From positions 62,001 through 126,000 of the forward strand of contig JASANZ010002270.1 of the NCBI GenBank assembly GCA_030849805.1: a DNA stretch of 64,000 bases. Reading direction: 5' to 3'. Of this stretch, positions 19,070 through 29,400 are shown piece after piece. This stretch comes from Sergeia podlipaevii. Its lineage: Eukaryota > Euglenozoa > Kinetoplastea > Trypanosomatida > Trypanosomatidae. Position numbers and translations under genes: made by a program. The notes under the pieces are model-generated. The model did no database searches. It had not been told where the DNA came from and saw nothing but the letters and a program-made list of their open reading frames with translations. How positions within the stretch are numbered: the stretch's first letter is position 1; every line of letters starts with the position of its first letter.

Positions 19070-21453
19070 CCCATTTTCCCTCCCTTTTCTTCTTAACATA
19101 AAAAGTGTTTTGTTTTGGCAAGTACCTCTGTAGTACGTTTTAATATATACACGCATACATTAAAAGATGTGTATTTTGCGGGCACACTTACCACACGAAG
19201 AGTGACGGGACGTTCTACGTGTAGTTTAAACAACCTTGCATTTGTTTTTTTCTGATTCACGTTTATCTGGGCATGAGATGTATAGATGCAAGCAACTGCT
19301 CTTACCTGGCAGGTGGTTGTGCTTTGAGTGTGCCCCCCTTTTTTAAAAAAACACATACACACACATATATATATTACTTTTACGTATATGTGTTCTGACT
19401 GAGTTTCATTCATTCATTTTTATTCTCACTGTTCTCTACACTTTGTGAAGTATGCGAAGTGTGCGTAAACGCATTTGCACAGTATATGTTATAACTGGGG
19501 ATGAAAATCTTTTTTCTTTTTTTTCTGCGTGTGAATTTTTTTTTTTTTTTTTTGGCACACGTTCATATAGAAGTTCCCTTTCCTGTATTGCATTGTAGTA
19601 TATATATATTTTTTTTGTGTGTGTGTGCGTAATTTGCTATACACACACATGCGCGTGTGCTCCGTTCATCTTCTTTTGTTCTCTTCCTTTTCGCCTGTAT
19701 TGCGAAAAAAAAAGGGGAGGAGGAAAAGAGAAAAAGACGAGCAAAATAAAGCCAACAAGGTTTTTTTTTTTTTGGTGGATTGGCTAACTTTGAAGCGCAA
19801 CTATCTTTCTGTATAAACAAAGGGAAAGGCTGAAGTGCAAGCGTGATTATTTCCTCCTTTTATGTGTGTGAATTAGATTTATAGTGTAGGGGACGTGTTT
19901 TTTTTTTCTTTCCGTTACATGTAGCAAGAACGTAGCATTTGGTATGTGGGTAAAAATACGAATGCAGGCGTTTATCATCACTCTCTTCTTATGATATATA
20001 TAGACCCACTTTGCTTGTGCTGTTCTTCATTTTGCCTTAGTTTCTGACATAAGAAGGCTGTGCGCTTTTTTTTTTTTTTTGTGTGTGTGTGCGACCCAGA
20101 GAAATAATGCATACAAGACAATGAACATGCTACACATCTAAAGGTTTTCACGGATATAGCGCGCACTTTTTTTTTTCTTGTTTGCTTGAGCGCACTAATA
20201 CGGTGTGCTGTATGCGCCTTTTGATCTATGAAACACTTGAAACAGATATGTCGGTGAAAGATGCATATATGAAGAAAAGCAAGTGAAAATCTAGAAAAAG
20301 AAGCAGCGTTTGTGGAGTGAGTTCTTATTCTTGATAGAGGAGAGGTGGCTTGCATAAAAAAAAGAAAGTGCGTCTTATATTCTTTCTTTATATGCTTCTG
20401 TGTTATCATATTATTGTCCTGCTCTCTTCGCTTTATTATTATTATGTTGTTCGTACAGTGCTTGTATGTGAACCAAGCCGTTTTTTTTTCTCTCTCTGTT
20501 TTTTTTTTCTCCTGCACGGTGCAGAAATGTATCTGCTTATGCACCTGCTATATGTGAGTGTATGTGAGTGTACAGAGATATATATATAGCGGCATTGCAT
20601 TTGGAGGGGTTGTGTACACCAGCTTCGAGTAAACTGCAATAAAAATGCGATTTTTCTTTTCTCTCTCTCTGAGGCTAAACTCACTTGTAATGCGCGCTTA
20701 TGGACATTAATTTTTTTTTTCTTTCTTTCTTTTATAGGGGTTTGTATGCGGTAACTCCACTATGCATTTAATCTTTTTTTTCTTTTGGTACTTTTCATCG
20801 TTTAGATGCTCTAAACCTACGGTTTCTAGCATACAATATGGGTGAGAAGAGTGAAGGGGAGGGAGCTGATGTCTTGGTTGACTCGCCATCCAGCTTTTTT
20901 TTTCCTGCATTTTGGTTCTATCTATTTTTTAGTGGTAGCCAACGGAGGAGGGTTGTGCTTTACATATTTGCTACTCGCTATTTCTGTCTTATCACTGGGT
21001 CTTACATATAGTACGCGCGGGTATGTGAATTCTTCTTTTTTATTATTCAACCAATCCAAAATACGTAGCCTCCCAGGTAGAAATGATTCATTTTTTTTTT
21101 CTTTATATATGCATTTTTGTTCTCGGCCAAAAAGTACTCTGAGGTTTTTTTTCGATTTTGCATTTTTTTTTTATGCATGACTATACTATCTAACCTATGT
21201 GCTAGTGCCGCAGACTCATAGCTGCAGCATTCGTGTCTCAGGCTTAGATGATGTTTTACTGCTACTAATCATGTTGCTTAGTCTATTTTTTCTTTCTTTG
21301 CTTCTTTTTTTTTTGCTTTATTTTTCTTTTAGGGATTTCCGTACTACTATTGTTATCGTCTTCATATCACTTTTGTTGTCATTTTCATTACATAGTGACA
21401 AAAATTGACGAATTTTGGGGTAAGTAGTGGCACACACACACACACATAGCAAA
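19070..21453. other. Longest spacer of the window (2.4 kb)
   Basis: AT-rich, with T runs up to 19 (19538-19556), TG tracts (19617-19630, 20080-20090) and GATA/TATA repeats (20576-20588). At least one strong T/C tract plus AG occurs mid-spacer (20711-20737), so a small unannotated transcript is possible. The only candidate frame I see is 20838-21011, listed separately. A CA repeat (21431-21447) lies directly before the next ATG. Confidence 0.6.
20838..21011 (+). CDS. Candidate 57-residue membrane ORF (weak)
   Basis: ATG to TAG, 57 codons. It starts MGEKSEGEGADVLVDSP, then has an aromatic hydrophobic stretch (FFFPAFWFYLFF, partly from a 9-T run) and a basic segment SQRRR. Upstream are two acceptor-like signals (AG at 20736-20737 and 20804-20805). 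A minimal ATGCTCTAA frame lies between the second acceptor and this start. The acidic start looks coding, but the rest may be translated T-rich spacer. Confidence 0.2.
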   Translation: MGEKSEGEGADVLVDSPSSFFFPAFWFYLFFSGSQRRRVVLYIFATRYFCLITGSYI

Positions 21454-24400
21454 ATGAACGCTAGTCACAACAGCATCAGTGAGAGCGGTGGCGCTACAGC
21501 CAGTGCCACGTCTACATGGATCATGCAGGCTGTACGCATGGTAGGCGCGCCTCTCGCTTCCCGAGTAGCCTTTACCCATCCGATGTTGCTTGTACTAGGA
21601 TCCTATGTGTTACTGTTGCTTATGATGTACTTGTTTCATTCTCCCTTCCGTGTGCAAGTGGCGTGCCGCGCGGATTGGTACGCACAGGTCACGCGCACAG
21701 CCCAAGTGTGGTGCGCGGTGGTGTTCCTCTGCTTTCATATGGGCCCTTTTGCTCTTCACTATGACGATGGCGAGAAGACGGAGTTGGCACACACCGACAT
21801 GGCTGCTCAGAGCGTGGAAACTGATATCAGCCCTAAAGACACCCTCGCTGTCGTTTTCTTTTCTACTTACTGCACTCTTTACATATTTTTTCAATTCTTG
21901 CATAAGATGAAGCGGCGCCTAGGTCTTGGGGTGACATACGGTCCCGGCTTTGTGATTGTCGTCCTTAACTCTATTTTGCTCTCCATCTTCTCTACGATGC
22001 ACTACGTCGCGTGCGATGTGTTCCTTCGCGACAACTCTTACAAACTGTGTCCAACGAGAGTCACTGAGCATCTATTTTCTGCGATTGCTTCTCTTATGCT
22101 GCTCAATATGGTTTTCATTGCTCTTGACTATGGGTACAAGAAAATGAGAGGGTTCAACCCATCCCGTGGCATCCTTTGGAGTGAACTGTATGAACCCATC
22201 AGTGCCTCGAAACGGATTCGTTCTTGGGTGTTGGAGAGTGGTGAAGGAGGGGGTGATGGCGCTGACGCAAAGCACGACTTTCGTCGTTCTGTCCCTCCTT
22301 TACACCGTATACCCATTAGAGAGTGCAGGAAGGGTAAGCGGAGGCACAGCATCTTGTATGGAGCCGCCGCAAGCGTGGCTGTCAGCAACTGTACCTCAAA
22401 GGCAGATGCGACGACGACGACGTCGAGGGCCGCACTTCCACAGTCTCTGAATGCTCAGCATACAATGCCTCGTCACTTGGAGACAAGCCAAGTGGCCTCC
22501 ACGACTGCGCCGCTGTCGATGTGCTGTTCTGAGCGCTTTGACTTTTCTCTTTCTACACGCGAGATGGATGAAGTTCGTGCCGTGAAGCACCCTTTGAACG
22601 CGCCAGGTATGGTGCAGTGGTTCTCCACATTTATCGCTAGTACGACCTGGCAGAACGTCGCCCGTGGGGCTCTGGACTTCTTGACGTTTGATGTGCGTGG
22701 CCTTCAGGGCTTCGCACGACCAAAGGTCTTCAGCCTGAGTTTTACCAACTCTGTTGCTGCATGCTGTGAGGACACTTTGTCGTCTCTTTCTAACCCTACC
22801 CCCGGCTTGCATCGTGACTCGCGTATTACCGATGGCGCGACAGATAGAGGCGCTCTTCACAGTCTGCCCGTCTCCTTTGCGGGCATGACGACCGACGTCT
22901 GGTTTGACTGGGTTGCAGACGTTGGCGATGGCTTCAACCCCACGTATGAGATAGCTCAACTGCTTGCTCAGCCTGCGCTCAAGACAGAAGAAGCGGCAAG
23001 CAGTCGCGCCACGGCACGAACCAACAGCAGCGATAGGAAGAACGTGATTCGTGTGGTGAGAGCGGATGGGTGTGAGACCCGCTATGGCGGTGCGAGCCCC
23101 AAGTGTAGAAGCGACCCAACATCTCCACGGACGAACTATTCGCCGCCTCAGCCACTTTTTCCAAAGACCGCTGGGAATTCGCTAAGTGAGCGCAGCACAG
23201 AAAGTCGAGAGGATCCGCAGAGGACTTTAGGCCTGGTAACACCATTACAGGTGGGTTTTCATTCCGAAGACTGCCACGGACAGGCCAGTGATGCTCACAC
23301 AAAGAGTTGTAGCCCTCCACGACTGCTATCGCATACTCTTGATGCCGCCAGCCGCTGCAACAGCACTAGAGATATGACGTCTAACAATGTGCCAGGAACC
23401 GGAGGAGAAGATGACTCGCGGCTGCTGCTGCCACGTGGTTCGTTTGTGCTGATTGGTGGCGACCTTGCGTACCCCACGCCGTCCGATGAGACTTATCAAC
23501 GGCGTTTATTCGGGCCTTACTCAGACGCTCTAAGAGGCAATCTCCAACTTCGTCAGCTTTTCCATCGGGAGCAACAGCGGATAGTGGTGCAGGACGAGAC
23601 GGACCGTGACATGGCACACATTCGCATGTTGGACGCCGCTACGGTTGCCGGGATTGCCATGGGAGATGATCCACTACGCAGCAGTCGCGGTACGGCGGAG
23701 GAGGCACTGCGCAGCATCCCTATGCTCTTTTCTATTCCCGGCAATCACGACTGGTATGATGGTCTCACTACTTTTAGAAAGTACATTTTAGAGAAGACGT
23801 GGATTGGTGGGTGGTTGATGCCACAACGCAGTAGTTTCTTCTTGCTGAAGCTGCCGCACAACTGGTTCATTATATGCTGCGACACCGGCACCACGGAAGA
23901 TATCGACACGGCCCAGCGGAACTACTTTTTGGATTGCATTGAGAAGTACATGGACGGTGAGAGCTGCGTGATTTTGACCTGTCATGAGCCGGATTGGATT
24001 TATGAGACACTGTTTCGCCGTGAGTCTCCCTTTCAGCCTGAACTAAACAAGGTCGCTGTGGCACTGGGTACCCGAGTGCGGCTGAGGCTGTGTGGCGATA
24101 TCCACAACTACTCGCGACACACGCCCAGGGACCCGCTATCAGAGTCTCCCATGCTTGTGGTGAGCGGGGGTGGTGGCGGCTTTATGCATGGTCCGCGCAG
24201 GGCTCCTATCGTGGCCCACGGCATTGATTATGTTCGTGCGGAGGCCTTTCCCAGGAACCACGCCTTTATGCCGGTGATCAGTCGCCTCTTTGGGTTTCGC
24301 TTGATAAATTGGAAGTTCGATCTCATCATCGGCGTGCTATCCTTTTTGATGATTTTTTCTGTTTTGCCTCAACCCTACTACACCACCGAAGTCGCCACTG

Positions 24401-25488
24401 TCAAAGGCATCGTTGATTTCATCTCCGTGTGGTTTGCTCTTACGTGGCATCTAGCGTGTACTATCTTCTCCAAGGGAATTGTTTCACTGATCGATGTCAT
24501 TGCTTTTTTTGCTGCCTTCTACGGTGGTAGCGGCGCCAACGTTTCTGTCTGGGCCTGTCTGCTGAACGGCATATTCTGGACTGCTTGTGTGCTTTTCACG
24601 TGCTGCGGGATGTTGGGTTACATGAACTGTCTTGTTGGGTATATGGCTAACAATTCGATGATTATGTCCCACGGTGGTCGATGGGGCAGCGTCATTGAGG
24701 ATCAGGCACGAAGCACCACAGATGTAGTGCTGAATCACACGCGTGCCATGCTCGGGCTCCACTCAGTGCTTGCCCGTGACATTGAGCAGGTGCAGCTGCG
24801 GTTGTATGGTAGCTGGTTGGTGAGGGCGTTTGGATTTTTGATGCGCTGCCTTGACCCCATTGAAACTTTGGCGTACTTGTCCGTGAAGGTGAGCTCTCCC
24901 ACTTTGGGCACCTTTGACGCTGACGCGACGAGAACGGAAATGGTTCTCTATTACTTGAACTTTATCTTCTTTTATTGGGTTCTCGTGACGCCGCTGGTCT
25001 CTTCTCTGATTGGCTCGTATCTGTTCTTTACTTCCACCGTGTTTGACACTCTTTACGATGCAGTCTACTCTGCTTTTCAGATTGAGGATTACAAGAACTT
25101 CCTGCGCTTCAGGATTGACAGCAACACGCGCGAGTTGCACTGCTACGTCATTGCAGAGGAGAAGGTGCCACGGCTGTGGGAGCGGGACCCGCAACACGTG
25201 GCGGAGCTCGCGCGCTCTTCTACCTCTTTGTTTTCCCAATGGCGTACTACTGGCGGTCGTAGTACTAGCGACACTGCAGAGGATGTCTCTTCACACGGTG
25301 CTGAGTCAACCACCCCGCCATCGCATCTCCAGCGGCATCCCAGCAGATGGCGCGCGATACTGCAGGGACGTACATTGCGCAAGGGAGGGCGCAATGTGGC
25401 TACACGCGAGGGCACTCCCATTCTGCTCGAGCATTTTGTCTGCAGACCCCATCGCACTGGTGATACACCAACGGGGGCGGCAAAGTAG
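21454..25488 (+). CDS. Large multi-span calcineurin-like phosphoesterase, paralogue 1
   Basis: A 1344-residue protein; the ATG follows a CA repeat (the upstream in-frame GTG is rejected). About four to five membrane spans precede residue 230 (MLLVLGSYVLLLLMMYLFH and others). The metallophosphatase core has the usual motif order: ADVGDG near 489, GGDLAYP near 665, GNHDW at 763-767, TCHEP near 845 and GDIHNYSRH near 880. Disordered inserts fill 255-350 and 500-645. Four to six more spans follow residue 945, then a conserved soluble tail (AFQIEDYKNFLRFRID). The domain is a two-metal phosphoesterase; the substrate is unknown, and membrane embedding suggests a lipid-linked or membrane-proximal one. 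It shares a near-identical 422-nt block with the next gene. Confidence 0.87.
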   Translation: MNASHNSISESGGATASATSTWIMQAVRMVGAPLASRVAFTHPMLLVLGSYVLLLLMMYLFHSPFRVQVACRADWYAQVTRTAQVWCAVVFLCFHMGPFALHYDDGEKTELAHTDMAAQSVETDISPKDTLAVVFFSTYCTLYIFFQFLHKMKRRLGLGVTYGPGFVIVVLNSILLSIFSTMHYVACDVFLRDNSYKLCPTRVTEHLFSAIASLMLLNMVFIALDYGYKKMRGFNPSRGILWSELYEPISASKRIRSWVLESGEGGGDGADAKHDFRRSVPPLHRIPIRECRKGKRRHSILYGAAASVAVSNCTSKADATTTTSRAALPQSLNAQHTMPRHLETSQVASTTAPLSMCCSERFDFSLSTREMDEVRAVKHPLNAPGMVQWFSTFIASTTWQNVARGALDFLTFDVRGLQGFARPKVFSLSFTNSVAACCEDTLSSLSNPTPGLHRDSRITDGATDRGALHSLPVSFAGMTTDVWFDWVADVGDGFNPTYEIAQLLAQPALKTEEAASSRATARTNSSDRKNVIRVVRADGCETRYGGASPKCRSDPTSPRTNYSPPQPLFPKTAGNSLSERSTESREDPQRTLGLVTPLQVGFHSEDCHGQASDAHTKSCSPPRLLSHTLDAASRCNSTRDMTSNNVPGTGGEDDSRLLLPRGSFVLIGGDLAYPTPSDETYQRRLFGPYSDALRGNLQLRQLFHREQQRIVVQDETDRDMAHIRMLDAATVAGIAMGDDPLRSSRGTAEEALRSIPMLFSIPGNHDWYDGLTTFRKYILEKTWIGGWLMPQRSSFFLLKLPHNWFIICCDTGTTEDIDTAQRNYFLDCIEKYMDGESCVILTCHEPDWIYETLFRRESPFQPELNKVAVALGTRVRLRLCGDIHNYSRHTPRDPLSESPMLVVSGGGGGFMHGPRRAPIVAHGIDYVRAEAFPRNHAFMPVISRLFGFRLINWKFDLIIGVLSFLMIFSVLPQPYYTTEVATVKGIVDFISVWFALTWHLACTIFSKGIVSLIDVIAFFAAFYGGSGANVSVWACLLNGIFWTACVLFTCCGMLGYMNCLVGYMANNSMIMSHGGRWGSVIEDQARSTTDVVLNHTRAMLGLHSVLARDIEQVQLRLYGSWLVRAFGFLMRCLDPIETLAYLSVKVSSPTLGTFDADATRTEMVLYYLNFIFFYWVLVTPLVSSLIGSYLFFTSTVFDTLYDAVYSAFQIEDYKNFLRFRIDSNTRELHCYVIAEEKVPRLWERDPQHVAELARSSTSLFSQWRTTGGRSTSDTAEDVSSHGAESTTPPSHLQRHPSRWRAILQGRTLRKGGRNVATREGTPILLEHFVCRPHRTGDTPTGAAK
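23557..23978 (+). repeat. Near-identical block shared with paralogue 2, copy 1
   Basis: 422 nt that differ from 28565-28986 at about seven positions by eye, six of them silent. It covers the segment from HREQQRIVVQDE through GNHDW to DGESCVIL. Outside the block the two genes are readily alignable in protein but strongly diverged in DNA. Confidence 0.92.
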
Positions 25489-25505
25489 TCCTTGCTATCT
25501 CTCTC

Positions 25506-25507
<2 letters not shown>

Positions 25508-25540
<33 letters not shown>

Positions 25541-25550
25541 GTATATGTAT
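25508..25550 (+). repeat. TA / GTATAT microsatellite
   Basis: About 13 AT units followed by GTATAT repeats, 20 nt after the stop codon of paralogue 1. Confidence 0.9.
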
Positions 25551-26355
25551 GTGCATATGCAAAAAGAATATTATCGCCCGATACGCACATTATGAAGAAA
25601 ATCTACAACTTTTCTTTGTTATCTTTTTCCCTTTTTCTACCGGACTTGCTTTTTTTTTTTGTGACGTTAGTGGTGAACTTTTTGCAAGAGAAATTGAAGT
25701 GGAGTTTTATCGCCGTACTTTTTTTTTTTTTTTTGATACGAACATGTATTCATACATGCACAATCATCACGCATGTACGGTGTCTTCTGTTATACTTGTC
25801 ACGAAGTGACGTATACAAGCGTTGACCATCATTTGAGTTCTGCTTTTTTTCTACAGTTATCAGTTTTTTTTTGTTCTTGTATTTTTGCAATTATTCATAA
25901 TTATTTTTCATTTTATGCTTTAAAATTAGTCTATATAGTGATATGCTTCGATATCTAAGCATTGACTACATATAATTATGAAAACAATATGTCTTTTTTG
26001 TTTTTTAACCGCACACGTTTCAGTTCATATTTTTTCTCTGAGCTATGAATGAAAAGGCTTTCTTGCTTCCGATACGTTTTTCCTTTTTAAACTATTGCTT
26101 GCAACTATAGTATTCTTTTGTTTTCACTTTTCACTCTTCATTCATTCCTTTTTTTTTCAAATAGCGAGTGTTGCTTCTTATCTAGAACACATATTGGAGG
26201 CATCTAACTGTTTTTTTTTTTACTTACATTTGATTGAAAAAAAATCTTACAGTATTTGCTATTATCTCCAACTGTACTACTGCTAGTATCTCTCGTTATC
26301 ATTTTTAGGATTGACATTTTTTAAAAAAATTGCTTCTGCTGTTATCTTTGTCAGC

Positions 26356-26379
26356 TGTGTGTGTGTGTGTGTGTGTGTA
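26356..26379 (+). repeat. GT microsatellite in the leader of paralogue 2
   Basis: About 11 GT units between the probable acceptor AG (26353-26354) and the ATG at 26420. Confidence 0.85.
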
Positions 26380-26419
26380 TGGGTATCCTACACTACATAC
26401 ATAAATCAACATACGGGGA

Positions 26420-29400
26420 ATGACCAATCTGCCACCCTTTCCGAGCTGGTACAACGATGGCACTGCTAAGATGTATGTAGACCTCGAGGCGTGGATGCAG
26501 CCATACGCGGATACCATGAGTCAGATCTTGCATCGCATCCAGCCGGATATTTTATGGACAATATTTTACCTTCTTATTCTTACAGTTACCTACCTCTTTC
26601 ACTCACCCTTTCGCTCCCACAGCGCTTCCACGACAGACGGCTATGCGCGTTGCACTCGCGTGATTCAAACGTGGGGTATGACGGTGCTGCTGGGCTTTCA
26701 CTTTGCCCCGCGCTTCTTTCAGCAGAAACAAGAGCAGCCCGCGCTCTCTGGAAACCCTCAGGAGGCTGTCGCGTCTATATTTTTCCCATTGCTGACGTCT
26801 CTCCCCTTGCTGTTTCTCTTTATTCACAAGATGAAGCGGCATTGGCATCTTGGCGTCACGTATGGCGCGAATCTTTCTAGCATTTTGCTCAACTCTATCG
26901 TTCTTGCCATGGTAGCCTCTACGCACTACGCTTACTGTGAGCAACTCTACAGCAACATGCAACCCCGCTGGCAGCAGTTCTTCTCCCCTGTTCGTGTAAT
27001 GTTCCATCCCACCTCCGTTCATGAGCACCCTTTTCTTGCCCTAGCCCAGCAGCTCAGCGTGTGTCTGCTCTTTTTGATGATAGACTATCAGTACAAGAAG
27101 ATGAAAGGCTTTGACCCCTCACGCGGCATTCTTTGGAGCGAGCTGTTTAACCTCAAAAAAGACCGCGAGGCACGTCCAGAGAGTTTACTCCTCAAGCAAC
27201 GAGACTGGCGCACGCTTGTGCCGATCCCAAAGATGTTTAGCAAGAAGTCGACGGCACGGTCTTCGAGTCGGCGCACATCTGCGGCCCCAAATTCAACCAC
27301 AGCACCATCTGCGACGTTAGCCTCCCCCATCACAGCTCTGCGTCGACGCGTTCCCTTATTCTTTTCGCAGCTCTACCGCGAGTCAGCACTTGAGGTAAGC
27401 CCAGAGGCCCTGATGGAGACGATGTCTCCGCTCTCTGACCCAGGGAGGGATGACAGCGTCGCGGCGCCAGGTGGTCGTAGAACCACCTCCTTCGCCCCGT
27501 CTGCCTTGGAGGTGCGCGAAATTTTATCCGCAAAGCACCCGGTAAACAAGCCGGGCATGGTGGCATGGTGGTCTACTTTTGTGCTCTCCACCGCTTGGCA
27601 AGCCGCCGCAGGTGCGTCCCTTGGCTTCCTCTCCTTTGACGTTCGCACGATTCAATACTTTCTGAAGCCCAAAGTGTTTACGCTCACTTTTTCTTCTAAG
27701 CTGCACGGCCCTGGCGGGGCTTCCCTGCGCGGCGGTGGTGATAGCGATCAGCTAAGGTCTTGTGGATCGGCAGAAGATAACGAGTCTGCGGGCTCTCCTT
27801 TAGTGGCGGGCGATGACTACACGAGCAGAACTGTCTCCAACAACCAAAGCACCACATCTTGTAACCTCCAAGATGACACCACTACCACAGATGTTTGGTT
27901 TGACTGGATCGCTGACGTTGGTGATGGCTTTAACCCAACCTATGAGATGGCTCGCCTTCTCGCGCAACCTCGTCTGGACATCAAGGAAAGCCGCGGGGAC
28001 TGGTCTGAGGATGAGGCGGGGTTGCTGATTTCCTTTGACAATCCAGCTCCGACCTTCACGGGCAGTGCTGACAGTAAAGCCAGAGGAGCTGCCAATCTCC
28101 CATCAGCACTGCTGCCCTCCGTCCGCGTAAGCACGCCGACTGGCAAAAAGCCAAGCAGCAGCACCTCGGACTGGCTGGTAGATGACAGTAGTCCGACCGT
28201 GCCGTACGGGGCGGCTGGTGCTGAAGGCCGCAGTTCCCACCGTGCAGCCAATGCGGATGATATTGCCCACCCAGAGCCACTCCCGCGTCTGCGCCGCGCG
28301 ACTTCCTTTTCTGGTTCCCCTTCTCGCATTCCTAGCGGGAGCGGATCTGGCGGTGGTGCTGGTGGTGGGAAGAGCAGCATTGGCCCTGGCGGGGGTGGGG
28401 GAGGTGTTCTCAGAGGGAGGCAGAGCACGTTTTCATTGCCGCGTGGTTCGTTTGTGCTGCTCGGTGGTGACCTTGCGTACCCAAGTCCGAATGATGAGAC
28501 TTATCAGTCCCGTCTCTTTGAGCCCTATCGCGATGCGCTGTGTGGGAACTATAAGTTGCAAAAGCTTTTCCATCGGGAGCAGCAGCGGATAGTGGTGCAG
28601 GACGAGACAGACCGTGACATGGCACACATTCGCATGTTGGACGCCGCTACGGTTGCCGGGATTGCCATGGGGGATGATCCACTACGCAGCAGTCGCGGTA
28701 CGGCGGAGGAGGCACTGCGCAGCATCCCTATGCTCTTTTCTATTCCCGGCAATCACGACTGGTTTGATGGTCTCACTACTTTTAGAAAGTACATTTTAGA
28801 GAAGACGTGGATTGGTGGGTGGTTGATGCCGCAACGCAGTAGTTTCTTCTTGCTGAAGCTGCCGCACAACTGGTTCATTATATGCTGCGACACCGGCACC
28901 ACGGAAGATATCGACACGGCCCAGCGAAACTACTTTTTGGATTGCATTGAGAAGTACATGGACGGTGAGAGCTGCGTGATTTTAACTGCACATCAGCCTG
29001 GATGGCTCTTCAACGCGATGGATATGCGCTCGTCGCCAGTGCAACCAGAAATTGACCGTGTTGTGCTTGCACTTGGCTCCCGCTTGCGCTTGCACATTGC
29101 TGGTGATATCCACTACTACTCGCGGCACACACCTATTGACCCGTTGTCTCAGGCTGCCACACTCATCGTGAGCGGAGGAGGTGGGGCCTACTTGTACGGC
29201 GCGCGCGATGACAAGATCATTGCTCAGGGCACGGCCTACACACGTGCTGGTGCGTTCCCTAGAAAGAATACGTACATGTCGATCGCGACGCGTCTCTGGG
29301 GGTTTCGTGTGGTCAACTGGAAGTTTGATATCATCATTGGAGTGTTATGCTTTGGATTGATATACTCTATGCTGCCGCTGCCGCTGGATCCCATCACGCA

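Larger units (their letters stand above)
25489..26419. other. Spacer between the phosphoesterase paralogues
   Basis: Begins with a TA repeat (25508-25534) grading into GTATAT units to 25550. The rest is T-rich. The acceptor of paralogue 2 is probably TTTGTCAG with AG at 26353-26354, followed at once by a GT repeat (26356-26379) inside the leader. No gene seen. Confidence 0.65.

Noticed and set aside
25508..25550. TA repeat as a strand-switch or origin region
   Set aside because: Genes on both sides run in the same direction, and similar TA repeats occur in many spacers of the window.
23690..28990. Duplicated block as an assembly collapse of one gene
   Set aside because: Flanking sequences differ on both sides in both genes and both frames are intact through it, so two real genes with a converted segment is the simpler reading; read coverage would settle it.
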